From the NCBI GenBank assembly GCA_009699645.1, contig WLNU01000021.1, forward strand, positions 1 through 14,041: a DNA stretch of 14,041 nt, in the 5' to 3' direction. Below, in pieces: positions 7,582 through 14,041 of the stretch. Numbering within the stretch: the first letter of the stretch is position 1; each line of letters begins with the position of its first letter. The DNA comes from Actinomycetota bacterium (GTDB lineage: Bacteria > Actinomycetota > Actinomycetes > Nanopelagicales > Nanopelagicaceae). The notes beneath the pieces are model-generated. The model did not search any database and was not told where the DNA came from. It worked only from the letters and a program-made list of their open reading frames with translations. Both the position numbers and the translations under genes were made by a program.

Positions 7582-9132
7582 TTATGCACCACTTCCAACT
7601 CGAATACGTGGGTCTAAGGCTGAGTACAACAAATCTGCAACAAAGTTAGCTAAGACTGCCATTGTGGCTGTAACAAAGAAAACACCCATCAACAGATTAA
7701 GATCTTGGCTTCGAATACCTTGTAGGGCCAAAGTACCCATACCTGACCAAGCAAACACGCTTTCGGTAATAAAGGCTCCCCCGATCACACCTGCAAAATC
7801 TGCGACCAAGATAGTTGCCATCGGAATCATTGTGTTTCGGAAAGCATGGCGCATAATCACTGTGCGCTCTGAAAGCCCTTTGGCGCGTGCAGTACGAATG
7901 TAATCTTGATTCAAAACTTCTAGCAAAGTGCCACGGGCGAATCTGATATATCCAGCAAAACCGATAAGTGTCAGTGCAAGTGTCGGCAAGAATAGGTGGG
8001 TAACCACATCTAAACTTGAAATCCAAAAATCCATTGTATCTAAATCTAGCAAGTCATTTCGTTCACCAACGGTTGGAACAGGGCGATAGTTAATCGCATC
8101 TGTTTCCATATATGGCTTCCAGGTCTGCATGAACTTATCGATTAGTACCAAACTAGCTGAAAGAACTGCTGTGATAATCGTAGTTCGAACAATCGGTGCA
8201 CGATCAATCTTAGAAAATGCAAGACCTACAAAGACTGCAGTGGTGATCAATACGCATGCCATCAGAAAAATGCTGAGGGCACCTGGATAATTATCAAAGA
8301 CCCAATTGACTGGATAGAAAGCCAAGACGGAAAGTCCAGCCATTGTTAGCGATGCTCGAAGAGCAGCCTTATTGATTAGGCCCACTGAAAGTTGAGTAAC
8401 ACCAAATGCAATTCCAATAGAAAGAGCTAGAACAACAATTGGACCAAGTGATGGATTGAGTAGCCAACCTGTTACTCCAAATATGGCTACCAAACTGCTT
8501 GATACAACAAAAGCAATGCCGTACGTACTCCAGTAAGTTTTACGTGTGCCACCAACAACAGATGCCCAGAATAAACCACTGACCAGGCCGATTCCGACTA
8601 TCCAATTAATCGGAATAGTCGGCTCCCGCAGAAAATCATTAAATGAAATCGCTAGATACTCTTTGAGAAGAACGGCCACCCAGAAAACTGGGAGCGAGAA
8701 AAGTAGAAAAGCAATAAATGTCATTGAGTAGTCGAAGCGACTGTATTGTCGTAGAGCGGTAACAATACCAATCATAATTCCAAGGACGGCTGCAAACATG
8801 GTTGCTGCAAGTACCAGGCGAAGTGTTACAGGAATTGCCAGAGCTAAAGATTCAATTACGGCCAAACCATCTCGACCGGTACCAAAGTTGGGTTGACCAA
8901 TAAAGATCCCGAAAACTCCTCTGAGCCAAATAAAGTAACGAAGAGGTGGAGGAACATCTAGTTGGAGCTCTCTGGTCAAAGCCAGGATTTTTGCGTCTCT
9001 GTCTGGATCTGTACTTAATCTTAGATCGGCCAATGGGTCGGCTGAAATGGCTGCCAAGTTGTACAAAATAAAACTAGATCCAAAGAGAATGACACCCAAG
9101 ACTCCGAGCCGTCTAAGAATAAAGGCCGTCAT
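7582..9132 (-). CDS. ABC importer permease, DppB/OppB type, with extra transmembrane insertion
   Basis: The N-terminus (MTAFILRRLGVLGVILFGSS), the TM2-TM3 block (about 98-160) and the C-terminal third all match DppB/OppB. The C-terminal third includes the EAA loop NQDYIRTARAKGLSERTVIM (408-427) and FAWSGMGTLAL. At 516 residues it is much longer than the usual 310-340 or so. The excess is a hydrophobic block at about 172-335 with five or six likely helices, placed between TM3 and the helix that begins at THLFLPTLAL. The reading frame is continuous, so this is an insertion and not two genes. It forms the transport channel with the DppC-type subunit. GGAGG lies about 12 nt before the ATG, further than usual. 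The gene sits 132 nt downstream of the binding-protein gene, past a strong hairpin. Confidence 0.93.
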   Translation of the reverse strand: MTAFILRRLGVLGVILFGSSFILYNLAAISADPLADLRLSTDPDRDAKILALTRELQLDVPPPLRYFIWLRGVFGIFIGQPNFGTGRDGLAVIESLALAIPVTLRLVLAATMFAAVLGIMIGIVTALRQYSRFDYSMTFIAFLLFSLPVFWVAVLLKEYLAISFNDFLREPTIPINWIVGIGLVSGLFWASVVGGTRKTYWSTYGIAFVVSSSLVAIFGVTGWLLNPSLGPIVVLALSIGIAFGVTQLSVGLINKAALRASLTMAGLSVLAFYPVNWVFDNYPGALSIFLMACVLITTAVFVGLAFSKIDRAPIVRTTIITAVLSASLVLIDKFMQTWKPYMETDAINYRPVPTVGERNDLLDLDTMDFWISSLDVVTHLFLPTLALTLIGFAGYIRFARGTLLEVLNQDYIRTARAKGLSERTVIMRHAFRNTMIPMATILVADFAGVIGGAFITESVFAWSGMGTLALQGIRSQDLNLLMGVFFVTATMAVLANFVADLLYSALDPRIRVGSGA

Positions 9133-9194
9133 GTGCTGTGTATTCCTCCCAAATCAAATTTACATCAAATGCAACTGGCCACAATACAGCCGAA

Positions 9195-9224
9195 GGACGC
9201 TCGGAGAGTAATCTCCGAGCGTCC
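9195..9224 (-). terminator. Intercistronic 13-bp hairpin after the binding-protein gene
   Basis: Perfect 13-bp arms GGACGCTCGGAGA (9195-9207) and TCTCCGAGCGTCC (9212-9224) flank a 4-nt loop, 40 nt after the binding-protein stop and 62 nt before the permease start. The minus-strand transcript has no real U-tract after it (TTCGGCTGTATTG). It is therefore better seen as a 3' end-protecting or attenuating hairpin inside the operon, which would give more binding protein than permease. Read on the plus strand, the loop is GTAA, a GNRA tetraloop. Confidence 0.8.
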
Positions 9225-9264
9225 AAAGGACTGAATATGTATTACTAACTAAGGTAATTAATCC

Positions 9265-11112
9265 TTAGTATGACCACTCCCAGTAATTCCATGTCAACTG
9301 AGGTGACAATGGAGCTGGCTTTACACCCTTGAGTTCCTTGTTAATTGCATTAACACCTGGGTGAACGAAGACCGGAAGTGATACAGCATCCGCAAATAGT
9401 GCACGGTCAGCTGTAATGTATTTCTGGAAAAGGATTGAATCCTTCACGGATACGTCTAGTTCAGTACAGACCTGATCTACAATCTTATTGGAGTAACCCA
9501 TAACGTAGTTTGATCCGCCTGTTGTCTCTAGAACTGAGCATGACTGCTTCTGTGTTACTGAGCTTGAAACCCAAGCAAAGAAGAACGCGTCATACTTTCC
9601 ATTTCCAAGAAGTGCGCCCCAACCACTCTGAACATCTCCTACTAGTTCAAAGCCGACCTTTGCCATGTTTGCCTTAGCTAGGGCGAACTCGGCAGCACGT
9701 CGAGTGTTTCCACCCGGAACCAATACATTTACCTTGATTGGGCTCTTGAGTGCATCTGGGTAGAACTTCTGTATCAAAGCAAGTGCTGACTTGTTACGTG
9801 TCTCTTGTGTTCCACGAGTGTAGAACGCTGAACCGTTAACAGCACAGATCTTGTCGTATGCAGCAGTTCCTGGCGCAACCCAAGCAGTACATAGAGGCTT
9901 TGTGACTCCGTTAATTGGAGCAATAAGCTTTTCCATGATTTCATTGCGAGGAAGTGCGAGTAAGAATGCTTGACGAAGTGCTTTAGCCTTCGCGCCACCC
10001 TTGACTGAGAAAATACCTGAGTATGGAGGCTCACCTTCTACGCTGTCGTAGTGTAAATCCCAGTGCTCATATACAGCTTGTTCTCCACCAGTCACATTTA
10101 CAGCAGAAATCTTCTTCAGTGCAGCAACACCATCTGCTGTTGCCTGCCCTGCGTAGATATCAAGCTCACCATTTGCAAGTGCCTGAACTGCAGCAGTTCC
10201 GTCGGTGATTACCTTAAATACGATTGTGTCAATCGTGCCAGTCATCTTTGGCCCTGAGTTGTACTTAGGGTTCAGTTTCATAGTCATAGAAGTCTTTGCG
10301 ACTGCGCTTTCAACTATGAATCCACCGTTGGAGATTAGAAGCAATGGATTGGTGTCCTTGTTGATTGTTGTAATTGAGTAATCCTCAGACCAGACCTTAC
10401 CCATTTTCTTAAGAAGAGCAGTTTCCTTATTCTTGTAGGCAGCTAAAAAGCGCTCCTTCGCAGAAAGGTTTGCTGATGCACTCTGAAGCGCATCTTTTCC
10501 TTCAGCTAACAAAACCATTGCGTGAACTGGTGCTGGTCCTGGACCATAAAGATCCCAGTTTGCGATTGGACTCTTCCAGCGCAGGGTTACAGACATTTCA
10601 TCAGAAGAAAGAAGTGGCTCTCCTACAATGTTCTTATGGTAAGTGCTTCCATAGCCTTGACCATTGAAAGCAGGCTTTTCAGTCTTGCTAGCTGGATCGC
10701 CAAGTCCTGCAGCGATTGAGTACTCGTCACTTCCAAGAATATGTGAAAGCAGAAGGTCTACTCCTGTGATTGGAGTTCCATCTGACCAAACGCGTCCTGG
10801 TGCAACTGTGTACTGAACACGGAAATCAGTCTTTGAATTCTTTACAATTTTGTAAGAACCAAAAATTGTGTTCTTGACAAGTTCTTTCTTTTCGTTGTAA
10901 TAATTAAAACCCATGCCTGTCAAAGCGGCCTGGTCAGTACAAACAGTGCTGTTTGTAGTTGATAGACCACAGTTGAGACCGGTCTGGACGTTTGTGTGGT
11001 GAATTACTACCGTTGAACGTGTTGCCGCTTGTGCTGGCGTCAGTAGTGATACTGCCAAGGCACTTGAGGCAACTACAGCTAGTGCAAACTTTGCACCGCG
11101 TGTTAGCTTCAT
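9265..11112 (-). CDS. Extracellular solute-binding protein, family 5 (DppA/OppA type)
   Basis: This 615-residue binding protein begins with a clear signal peptide: basic MKLTRGAK, a hydrophobic core at 9-24 and the cleavage site TPAQA|A after residue 29. There is no lipobox cysteine, so it is predicted to be secreted and not lipid-anchored. The mature part has the family 5 pattern: VQYTVAPGRVWSDGTPITGVDLLLS near the N-terminus, a middle domain with MTMKLNPKYNSGPKM, a segment around ALRQAFLLALPR and the typical ending LTWNYWEWSY. The frame stays open to 11265. ATG 11112 is chosen because it starts the signal peptide and has AGGAG 6 nt upstream, whereas the extension is His/Arg-rich and unlike a protein N-terminus. 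It is the first gene of the importer set. Peptides are the most likely ligands, but family 5 also binds nickel, sugars and opines. Confidence 0.95.
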   Translation of the reverse strand: MKLTRGAKFALAVVASSALAVSLLTPAQAATRSTVVIHHTNVQTGLNCGLSTTNSTVCTDQAALTGMGFNYYNEKKELVKNTIFGSYKIVKNSKTDFRVQYTVAPGRVWSDGTPITGVDLLLSHILGSDEYSIAAGLGDPASKTEKPAFNGQGYGSTYHKNIVGEPLLSSDEMSVTLRWKSPIANWDLYGPGPAPVHAMVLLAEGKDALQSASANLSAKERFLAAYKNKETALLKKMGKVWSEDYSITTINKDTNPLLLISNGGFIVESAVAKTSMTMKLNPKYNSGPKMTGTIDTIVFKVITDGTAAVQALANGELDIYAGQATADGVAALKKISAVNVTGGEQAVYEHWDLHYDSVEGEPPYSGIFSVKGGAKAKALRQAFLLALPRNEIMEKLIAPINGVTKPLCTAWVAPGTAAYDKICAVNGSAFYTRGTQETRNKSALALIQKFYPDALKSPIKVNVLVPGGNTRRAAEFALAKANMAKVGFELVGDVQSGWGALLGNGKYDAFFFAWVSSSVTQKQSCSVLETTGGSNYVMGYSNKIVDQVCTELDVSVKDSILFQKYITADRALFADAVSLPVFVHPGVNAINKELKGVKPAPLSPQLTWNYWEWSY

Positions 11113-11366
11113 TTTTTCTCCTCGAGGGTTAGTAAGGCCCGCCGTGGAGAGTCGACCTGCCCCACGCTCGTGCCTTTGGTGCGGAGAGTGTGCCCTACGG
11201 TGAGCGTGAGGGTCAATTGTGAGTTGAGGGATCTTGAGCCTGCATTGATAACGATTGGGCTTCAATTACGGGAAATATAGGGCCCAGAACTCCCCCCCCC
11301 CTAAGGCCCTGGTAATTCCTGGAGCCCTGGAGTTCATGGAGGGATACATATACGTTGAGAAAGAGA
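11113..11366 (-). promoter_or_regulatory. Structured upstream region of the binding-protein gene
   Basis: With the pstS terminator this gap exceeds 300 bp and holds no convincing gene. Proximal to the start it is GC-rich and can fold. In the minus-strand transcript CCUCACGCUC (11211-11202) pairs with GAGCGUGGGG (11169-11160) in a 10-bp helix with one G-U wobble. An adjoining GAC/GUC pairing (11214-11212 with 11156-11154) extends it. Two copies of ACTCTCC (ending at 11184 and 11146) could each pair with GGAGA of the ribosome site. A TTGACC at 11216-11211 could be a -35 element, but no good -10 follows, so the promoter is not located. No known riboswitch class was recognised. Further out lie the C10 tract and nested dyads, listed separately. 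Confidence 0.45.
11279..11335. repeat. C10 homopolymer inside nested inverted repeats
   Basis: A run of ten C (11292-11301) sits in the loop of the inverted repeat AGGGCC (11279-11284) / GGCCCT (11305-11310). This overlaps a second inverted repeat GAACTCC (11287-11293) / GGAGTTC (11329-11335). CCCTGG also occurs twice (11307-11312 and 11325-11330). The site is intergenic, between the pstS terminator and the binding-protein leader. Poly-C tracts of this length are prone to slippage, and this one may also be a source of sequencing error. Confidence 0.75.
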
Positions 11367-11400
11367 AAGCGCCCAACTGCATCGCTGCAGTTGGGCGCTT
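11367..11400 (-). terminator. Intrinsic terminator of pstS
   Basis: A perfect stem of 14 bp plus a closing A-T pair, arms AGCGCCCAACTGCA (11368-11381) and TGCAGTTGGGCGCT (11386-11399), lies 23 nt downstream of the pstS stop on the minus strand. In that transcript the loop is GCGA (a GNRA tetraloop) and the stem is followed by the pyrimidine tail TTTCTCTTTCTC. It separates the phosphate genes from the peptide importer genes. Confidence 0.9.
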
Positions 11401-11422
11401 ATTTCCCTCGAATAGGAAGGCG

Positions 11423-12574
11423 TTAGCCGATCTTTGCTACCTGAGCAAGTGACTTTGCAAGTAGCGCTCCATCGATTACTGAGAAGCCAAGGGCTCCACC
11501 AACATCCTTTGAACACTTTGTGCTCAAAACATAGTTGGCATAGGCCTTAACTGCAGCTGCCTTTGTCTTATCTGGGTATGCAGTATCAGCAAGTAAGTAA
11601 GAGACGATACCAAGTGTGTAGGCGCCCTTCTCCTTTGTTGCATAGTCGAATGTAAGGAAGCCGTTTGCATCCTGTGTTGCAGATGCAAGGAATGCACCTA
11701 CACCAGTTGAATCTGGAGCAGCTGATGAACCAGCTGGGTTAATCACGTTTGCCATCTTTAGGTTGTTAGCTACTGCATAGTTACTCTCAGCGTATGTGAT
11801 TGAGTAAGGAGTCTTACCGGCAAGCTGTGCAACACCAGTTGAAGAGTTTGCACCAACAACGCGACCTAAGTTAGCAACGGCGTTGATATCTCCTGGGAAA
11901 GAGTCCTTGAATACTTTGTTCTTAGACTTAGTCCAGACAGTTGAAGCAGACTTATTTAAATAGTTTGTGAAGTTCTCAGATGTTCCTGAGGAATCAGAGC
12001 GATAAACAACTTTGATCGGCTTATCTGGCAATGTATAGCGCGTTGAAACTATTTGAGTACGCAAAACAATTGGGTTGCCCTTTGCATCCTTCTTTGGATT
12101 TCCATTGGCATCTAGCTTGTAAATAACTTTAGTTGACTGGCGATTGTTATCTGCAACGATTGCTGCATCGTTCCAACGTGTGATAGTTCCGCCGAAGATT
12201 CCAGCGATTGTTGACGCTGAGAGCTGGAGAGTGGTCTTCGATGGCAAGTTGTGCAAAACTGCGATTGGCGCTGCAACTAGTGGAATGTGAATAAGTGTTG
12301 AGCGCTTTGATGCGGCTGTGTAGGCACCATCTGACATCCAGAAGTCACCGATCGACTTGTCTGAGTTAGCTTGTCCTGTGCCCGATGATGATGATGCATA
12401 AACATATGTATGGCCTGAACCACTGCCAGCAAAGCCAGCTTTGCAGCCTTCGATAAGGAGTGCAGGAAATGAAGCACCTGAGCCCTGTAGATCAACTGCA
12501 TATGCAGGAGTTCCTGCTACTAAACCAAACGCGAGTGCAAGAGTTGCAACTTTCGCGAGCTTTGAAATTCTCAA
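11423..12574 (-). CDS. pstS: Phosphate ABC transporter substrate-binding protein
   Basis: This 383-residue protein starts with a signal peptide: RISKLAK, a hydrophobic core at 9-21 and cleavage TPAYA|V after residue 26. No lipobox cysteine is present, although PstS of Gram-positive bacteria is usually a lipoprotein. The mature protein opens with the PstS motif LQGSGASFP. It contains IGDFWMSDGAYT near the phosphate site, TIAGIFGGTITRWNDAAI, and VVYRSDSSGTSENFTNYL, the usual RSD-SGT phosphate-binding segment. The start codon is TTG at 12574, supported by AAGGGG 6 nt upstream and by the position of the signal peptide. It is last in a pstA-pstB-pstS series, 120 nt beyond pstB, and that gap holds its own PHO box. 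High expression under phosphate starvation is therefore expected. A strong terminator follows. Confidence 0.95.
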   Translation of the reverse strand: MRISKLAKVATLALAFGLVAGTPAYAVDLQGSGASFPALLIEGCKAGFAGSGSGHTYVYASSSSGTGQANSDKSIGDFWMSDGAYTAASKRSTLIHIPLVAAPIAVLHNLPSKTTLQLSASTIAGIFGGTITRWNDAAIVADNNRQSTKVIYKLDANGNPKKDAKGNPIVLRTQIVSTRYTLPDKPIKVVYRSDSSGTSENFTNYLNKSASTVWTKSKNKVFKDSFPGDINAVANLGRVVGANSSTGVAQLAGKTPYSITYAESNYAVANNLKMANVINPAGSSAAPDSTGVGAFLASATQDANGFLTFDYATKEKGAYTLGIVSYLLADTAYPDKTKAAAVKAYANYVLSTKCSKDVGGALGFSVIDGALLAKSLAQVAKIG

Positions 12575-12626
12575 TGTATTCCCCTTTTATTGGTGATGGC
12601 TTGAATTACAGGGAGAATTTATGGTT

Positions 12627-12650
12627 TTAAGGTTAATAAAATGACCTTAA
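12627..12650. promoter_or_regulatory. Inverted repeat between the PHO box and pstS
   Basis: Perfect 7-bp arms TTAAGGT (12627-12633) and ACCTTAA (12644-12650) are separated by an AT-rich 10-nt spacer. The element touches the third PHO-box unit and should cover the -10/+1 region of pstS. It could be a second regulator's operator. Nothing shows which protein binds it. Confidence 0.45.
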
Positions 12651-12681
12651 TTCCTGAACACAAGCCAACGCTTAGATGAAC
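12649..12681 (-). promoter_or_regulatory. PHO box: three 11-nt direct repeats
   Basis: Read on the minus strand, three contiguous 11-mers occur: GTTCATCTAAG (12681-12671), CGTTGGCTTGT (12670-12660) and GTTCAGGAATT (12659-12649). Units 1 and 3 match the 7-nt core of the Streptomyces PhoP repeat (GTTCACC) well, and the middle one is degenerate. The 11-nt period matches that known architecture. It lies 75-107 nt upstream of the pstS start codon, a suitable place for activation by a PhoP-like response regulator. The promoter's -10 was not placed with confidence. Confidence 0.72.
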
Positions 12682-12685
12682 AACA

Positions 12686-12700
12686 GGTTAATGATTAACC
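12686..12700. repeat. 15-bp palindrome at the pstB stop codon
   Basis: GGTTAAT-G-ATTAACC is a perfect palindrome (7-bp arms, 1-nt centre) covering the last codons and the stop of pstB. As RNA it could form a 6-bp stem with a 3-nt loop, which is weak and lacks a U-tract, so it is a poor terminator. It shares GGTTAAT with the inverted repeat at 12627-12650, which makes a protein-binding site plausible. Confidence 0.4.
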
Positions 12701-13573
12701 GAAGCGGCCAGTGACGTAGTTCTCTGTACGTTGATCTTGAGGCCTGGAAAAGATCTCACTTGTTGGCGCAACTTCGATCATCTGTCCTGGGCCGCCATCG
12801 GATAAGAAGAAGGCGGTGTAGTCAGATACACGGGCAGCTTGCTGCATATTGTGGGTCACGATGATGATTGTCATGGTGTCAGATAAGTGACGGATCGTCT
12901 CTTCAATGCGCAGGGTAGAACCAGGATCAAGGGCCGAACATGGCTCATCCATTAAAAGAACTTGTGGGCGAACGGCCAGGGCGCGAGCGATGCATAAACG
13001 CTGCTGCTGTCCGCCCGATAGTGATCCACCATGAGCACCTAGGCGATCCTTCACTTCACTCCAGAGCCCGGCGCGCTCTAAAGACTCTTCCAACAGCTCA
13101 TCTTTATTCTCTACTTTAATCTGGGCAAGTTTAAGACCTGATAAAACATTTTCACCGATTGTCATCGATGGAAATGGATTTGGCTTTTGAAAGACCATAC
13201 CGATTTGGAGACGAATCTTTGTGACATCGGTACCAGGCGCGTAAACATCTTTTCCATCGAGTAAAACCTCTCCCGCCATGGCAGCTCCTGGAATGAACTC
13301 ATGCATGCGGTTAATAGTGCGAATAAACGTTGATTTTCCACAGCCAGATGGGCCAATTAATGCAGTTACAGTTCCTGCAGCAAAATCAAGTGAGATATCT
13401 GAAAGCACATGGTTCTTGCTAAACCATGCATGAACACCACGGGTTTCAAGTCCAGTTCCCATGGCACGAAGTCCAGGGGTTTTAATGGGCTTAGCCTGTG
13501 CAACACTGGCTAATGAACTTGGCTTAACATGTGTATCCATTTTTTCCTTCTCACTTTCAGGTGATGTTGTCAT
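12695..13573 (-). CDS. pstB: Phosphate ABC transporter ATP-binding protein
   Basis: This 292-residue ATPase powers phosphate import by the Pst complex. Walker A is GPSGCGKS at 74-81, the Q-loop segment is MVFQKPNPFP (a PstB hallmark), the signature is LSGGQ at 185-189, Walker B is VLLMDEPCSALDP from 205, and the H-loop is in VTHNMQQA. The chain ends with the family's typical NYVTGRFG. It overlaps pstA by 4 nt (ATGA). An N-terminal extension of about 40 residues precedes the ABC domain. The ATG at 13573 has AAAGG 7-8 nt upstream. An internal ATG at 13540 has an even better AGAAGGA, so a product 11 residues shorter is possible. Confidence 0.96.
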   Translation of the reverse strand: MTTSPESEKEKMDTHVKPSSLASVAQAKPIKTPGLRAMGTGLETRGVHAWFSKNHVLSDISLDFAAGTVTALIGPSGCGKSTFIRTINRMHEFIPGAAMAGEVLLDGKDVYAPGTDVTKIRLQIGMVFQKPNPFPSMTIGENVLSGLKLAQIKVENKDELLEESLERAGLWSEVKDRLGAHGGSLSGGQQQRLCIARALAVRPQVLLMDEPCSALDPGSTLRIEETIRHLSDTMTIIIVTHNMQQAARVSDYTAFFLSDGGPGQMIEVAPTSEIFSRPQDQRTENYVTGRFG

Positions 13574-14041
13574 GTGGCAGCCTTTCTAGTGCTTAAGAAA
13601 CGTGCCAGAGTAAAGAGAATTAAGACCAAACCAACTAGAACTAATAGACCAGCCCATGCTCGAGTAATCGCTTCTGGGGATCCTGCATTGAAAGATTTCC
13701 AAATGTAATAAGGCAGTGAGCCCATAGGTCCGTTGAAGGCGTTGGGATTTACTCGATCGCCACCACCAGTGAGTAAAAGAATCGGTGCAGTTTCACCAGC
13801 AATACGCGCAACGCCTAAAATTATCGCCGTCACCAGACCACTTTTAGCAGCTGGCAAGACAATCATGGCAACTGTGCGCCATTGGGTTCCACCCAGAGCC
13901 GTACCAGCCTCACGTAATTCATTGGGAATTAAATTTAAAACCTCTTGAGATGTTCGAGCAATCGTTGGGATCATCAAAATTGTTAGGGAGAGTGAGCCCA
14001 TCAATCCCGAGTATGCCTTTGTAATGGGATACAAGATTGCA
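13570..14041 (-). CDS. pstA: Phosphate ABC transporter permease, 3' part only
   Basis: The C-terminal 156 codons are present and the 5' end lies beyond the window edge. The visible part holds the PstA signature around the EAA loop (TSQEVLNLIPNELREAGTALG, then QWRTVAMIVLPAA), followed by a helix and GVARIAGETAPILLLTG, which is typical of phosphate permeases. A segment around YYIWKS and a final helix with a short basic tail end the chain. It ends in a 4-nt overlap with pstB, so the two are translationally coupled. By analogy the partner permease pstC should lie upstream, outside the window. Confidence 0.93.
   Translation of the reverse strand, partial: AILYPITKAYSGLMGSLSLTILMIPTIARTSQEVLNLIPNELREAGTALGGTQWRTVAMIVLPAAKSGLVTAIILGVARIAGETAPILLLTGGGDRVNPNAFNGPMGSLPYYIWKSFNAGSPEAITRAWAGLLVLVGLVLILFTLARFLSTRKAAT

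Noticed and set aside
9265..11265. Start of the binding-protein gene at 11265
   Set aside because: The 51-residue extension is His/Arg-rich and would bury the signal peptide inside the protein. ATG 11112 has a ribosome site and begins the signal peptide.
11255..11452. Plus-strand 65-codon ORF upstream of the binding-protein gene
   Set aside because: It runs through the C10 tract and the pstS terminator into the pstS coding region and has no ribosome site.

Overview
The window looks like a piece of a small, gene-dense actinobacterial genome of moderate GC, most like the freshwater acI group (Nanopelagicales, the 'Ca. Planktophila'/'Nanopelagicus' type). This placement is inference. It rests on the actinobacterial-type Tgt, a three-unit 11-nt PHO box of the GTTCAnn kind known from Streptomyces PhoP, TANNNT-type leaderless promoters, a free-standing Lys/Ala/Arg/Pro histone-like protein and very short intergenic gaps. 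No rRNA, tRNA, CRISPR array, phage gene or insertion sequence was seen.

Layout. (1) 58-450 (+): a histone H1-like protein made only of 13-15 residue basic repeats, closed by a bidirectional terminator (461-494) shared with a convergent marR gene (504-986, -). (2) marR is divergent from an M13 zinc metallopeptidase gene (1046-2995, +). A perfect 16-bp palindrome (1006-1021) sits where both -35 elements should be. tgt follows the peptidase after 3 nt. (3) 4241-11112 (-): a peptide/nickel-type ABC importer in the order binding protein, permease, permease, fused double ATPase. A small membrane protein gene with a PH-like segment lies on the opposite strand (5923-6486) between the second permease and the ATPase, so the operon is split by an antisense gene. 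(4) 11423-14041 (-): high-affinity phosphate uptake genes in the order pstA (partial), pstB, pstS. pstS comes last and has its own PHO box.

How the genes work together. The importer should capture peptides or related solutes outside the cell and move them through a heterodimeric permease using a two-domain ATPase. A 13-bp hairpin between the binding-protein gene and the permeases probably gives the excess of binding protein such systems need. The Pst genes import phosphate under a PhoP-like regulator encoded elsewhere. The MarR protein probably controls itself and perhaps the peptidase-tgt pair.

The least ordinary parts are the antisense gene inside the importer operon, the roughly 165-residue multi-helix insertion in the first permease, the two secreted binding proteins without a lipobox cysteine, the structured leader and C10 tract upstream of the binding-protein gene, and the pure-repeat histone-like protein.
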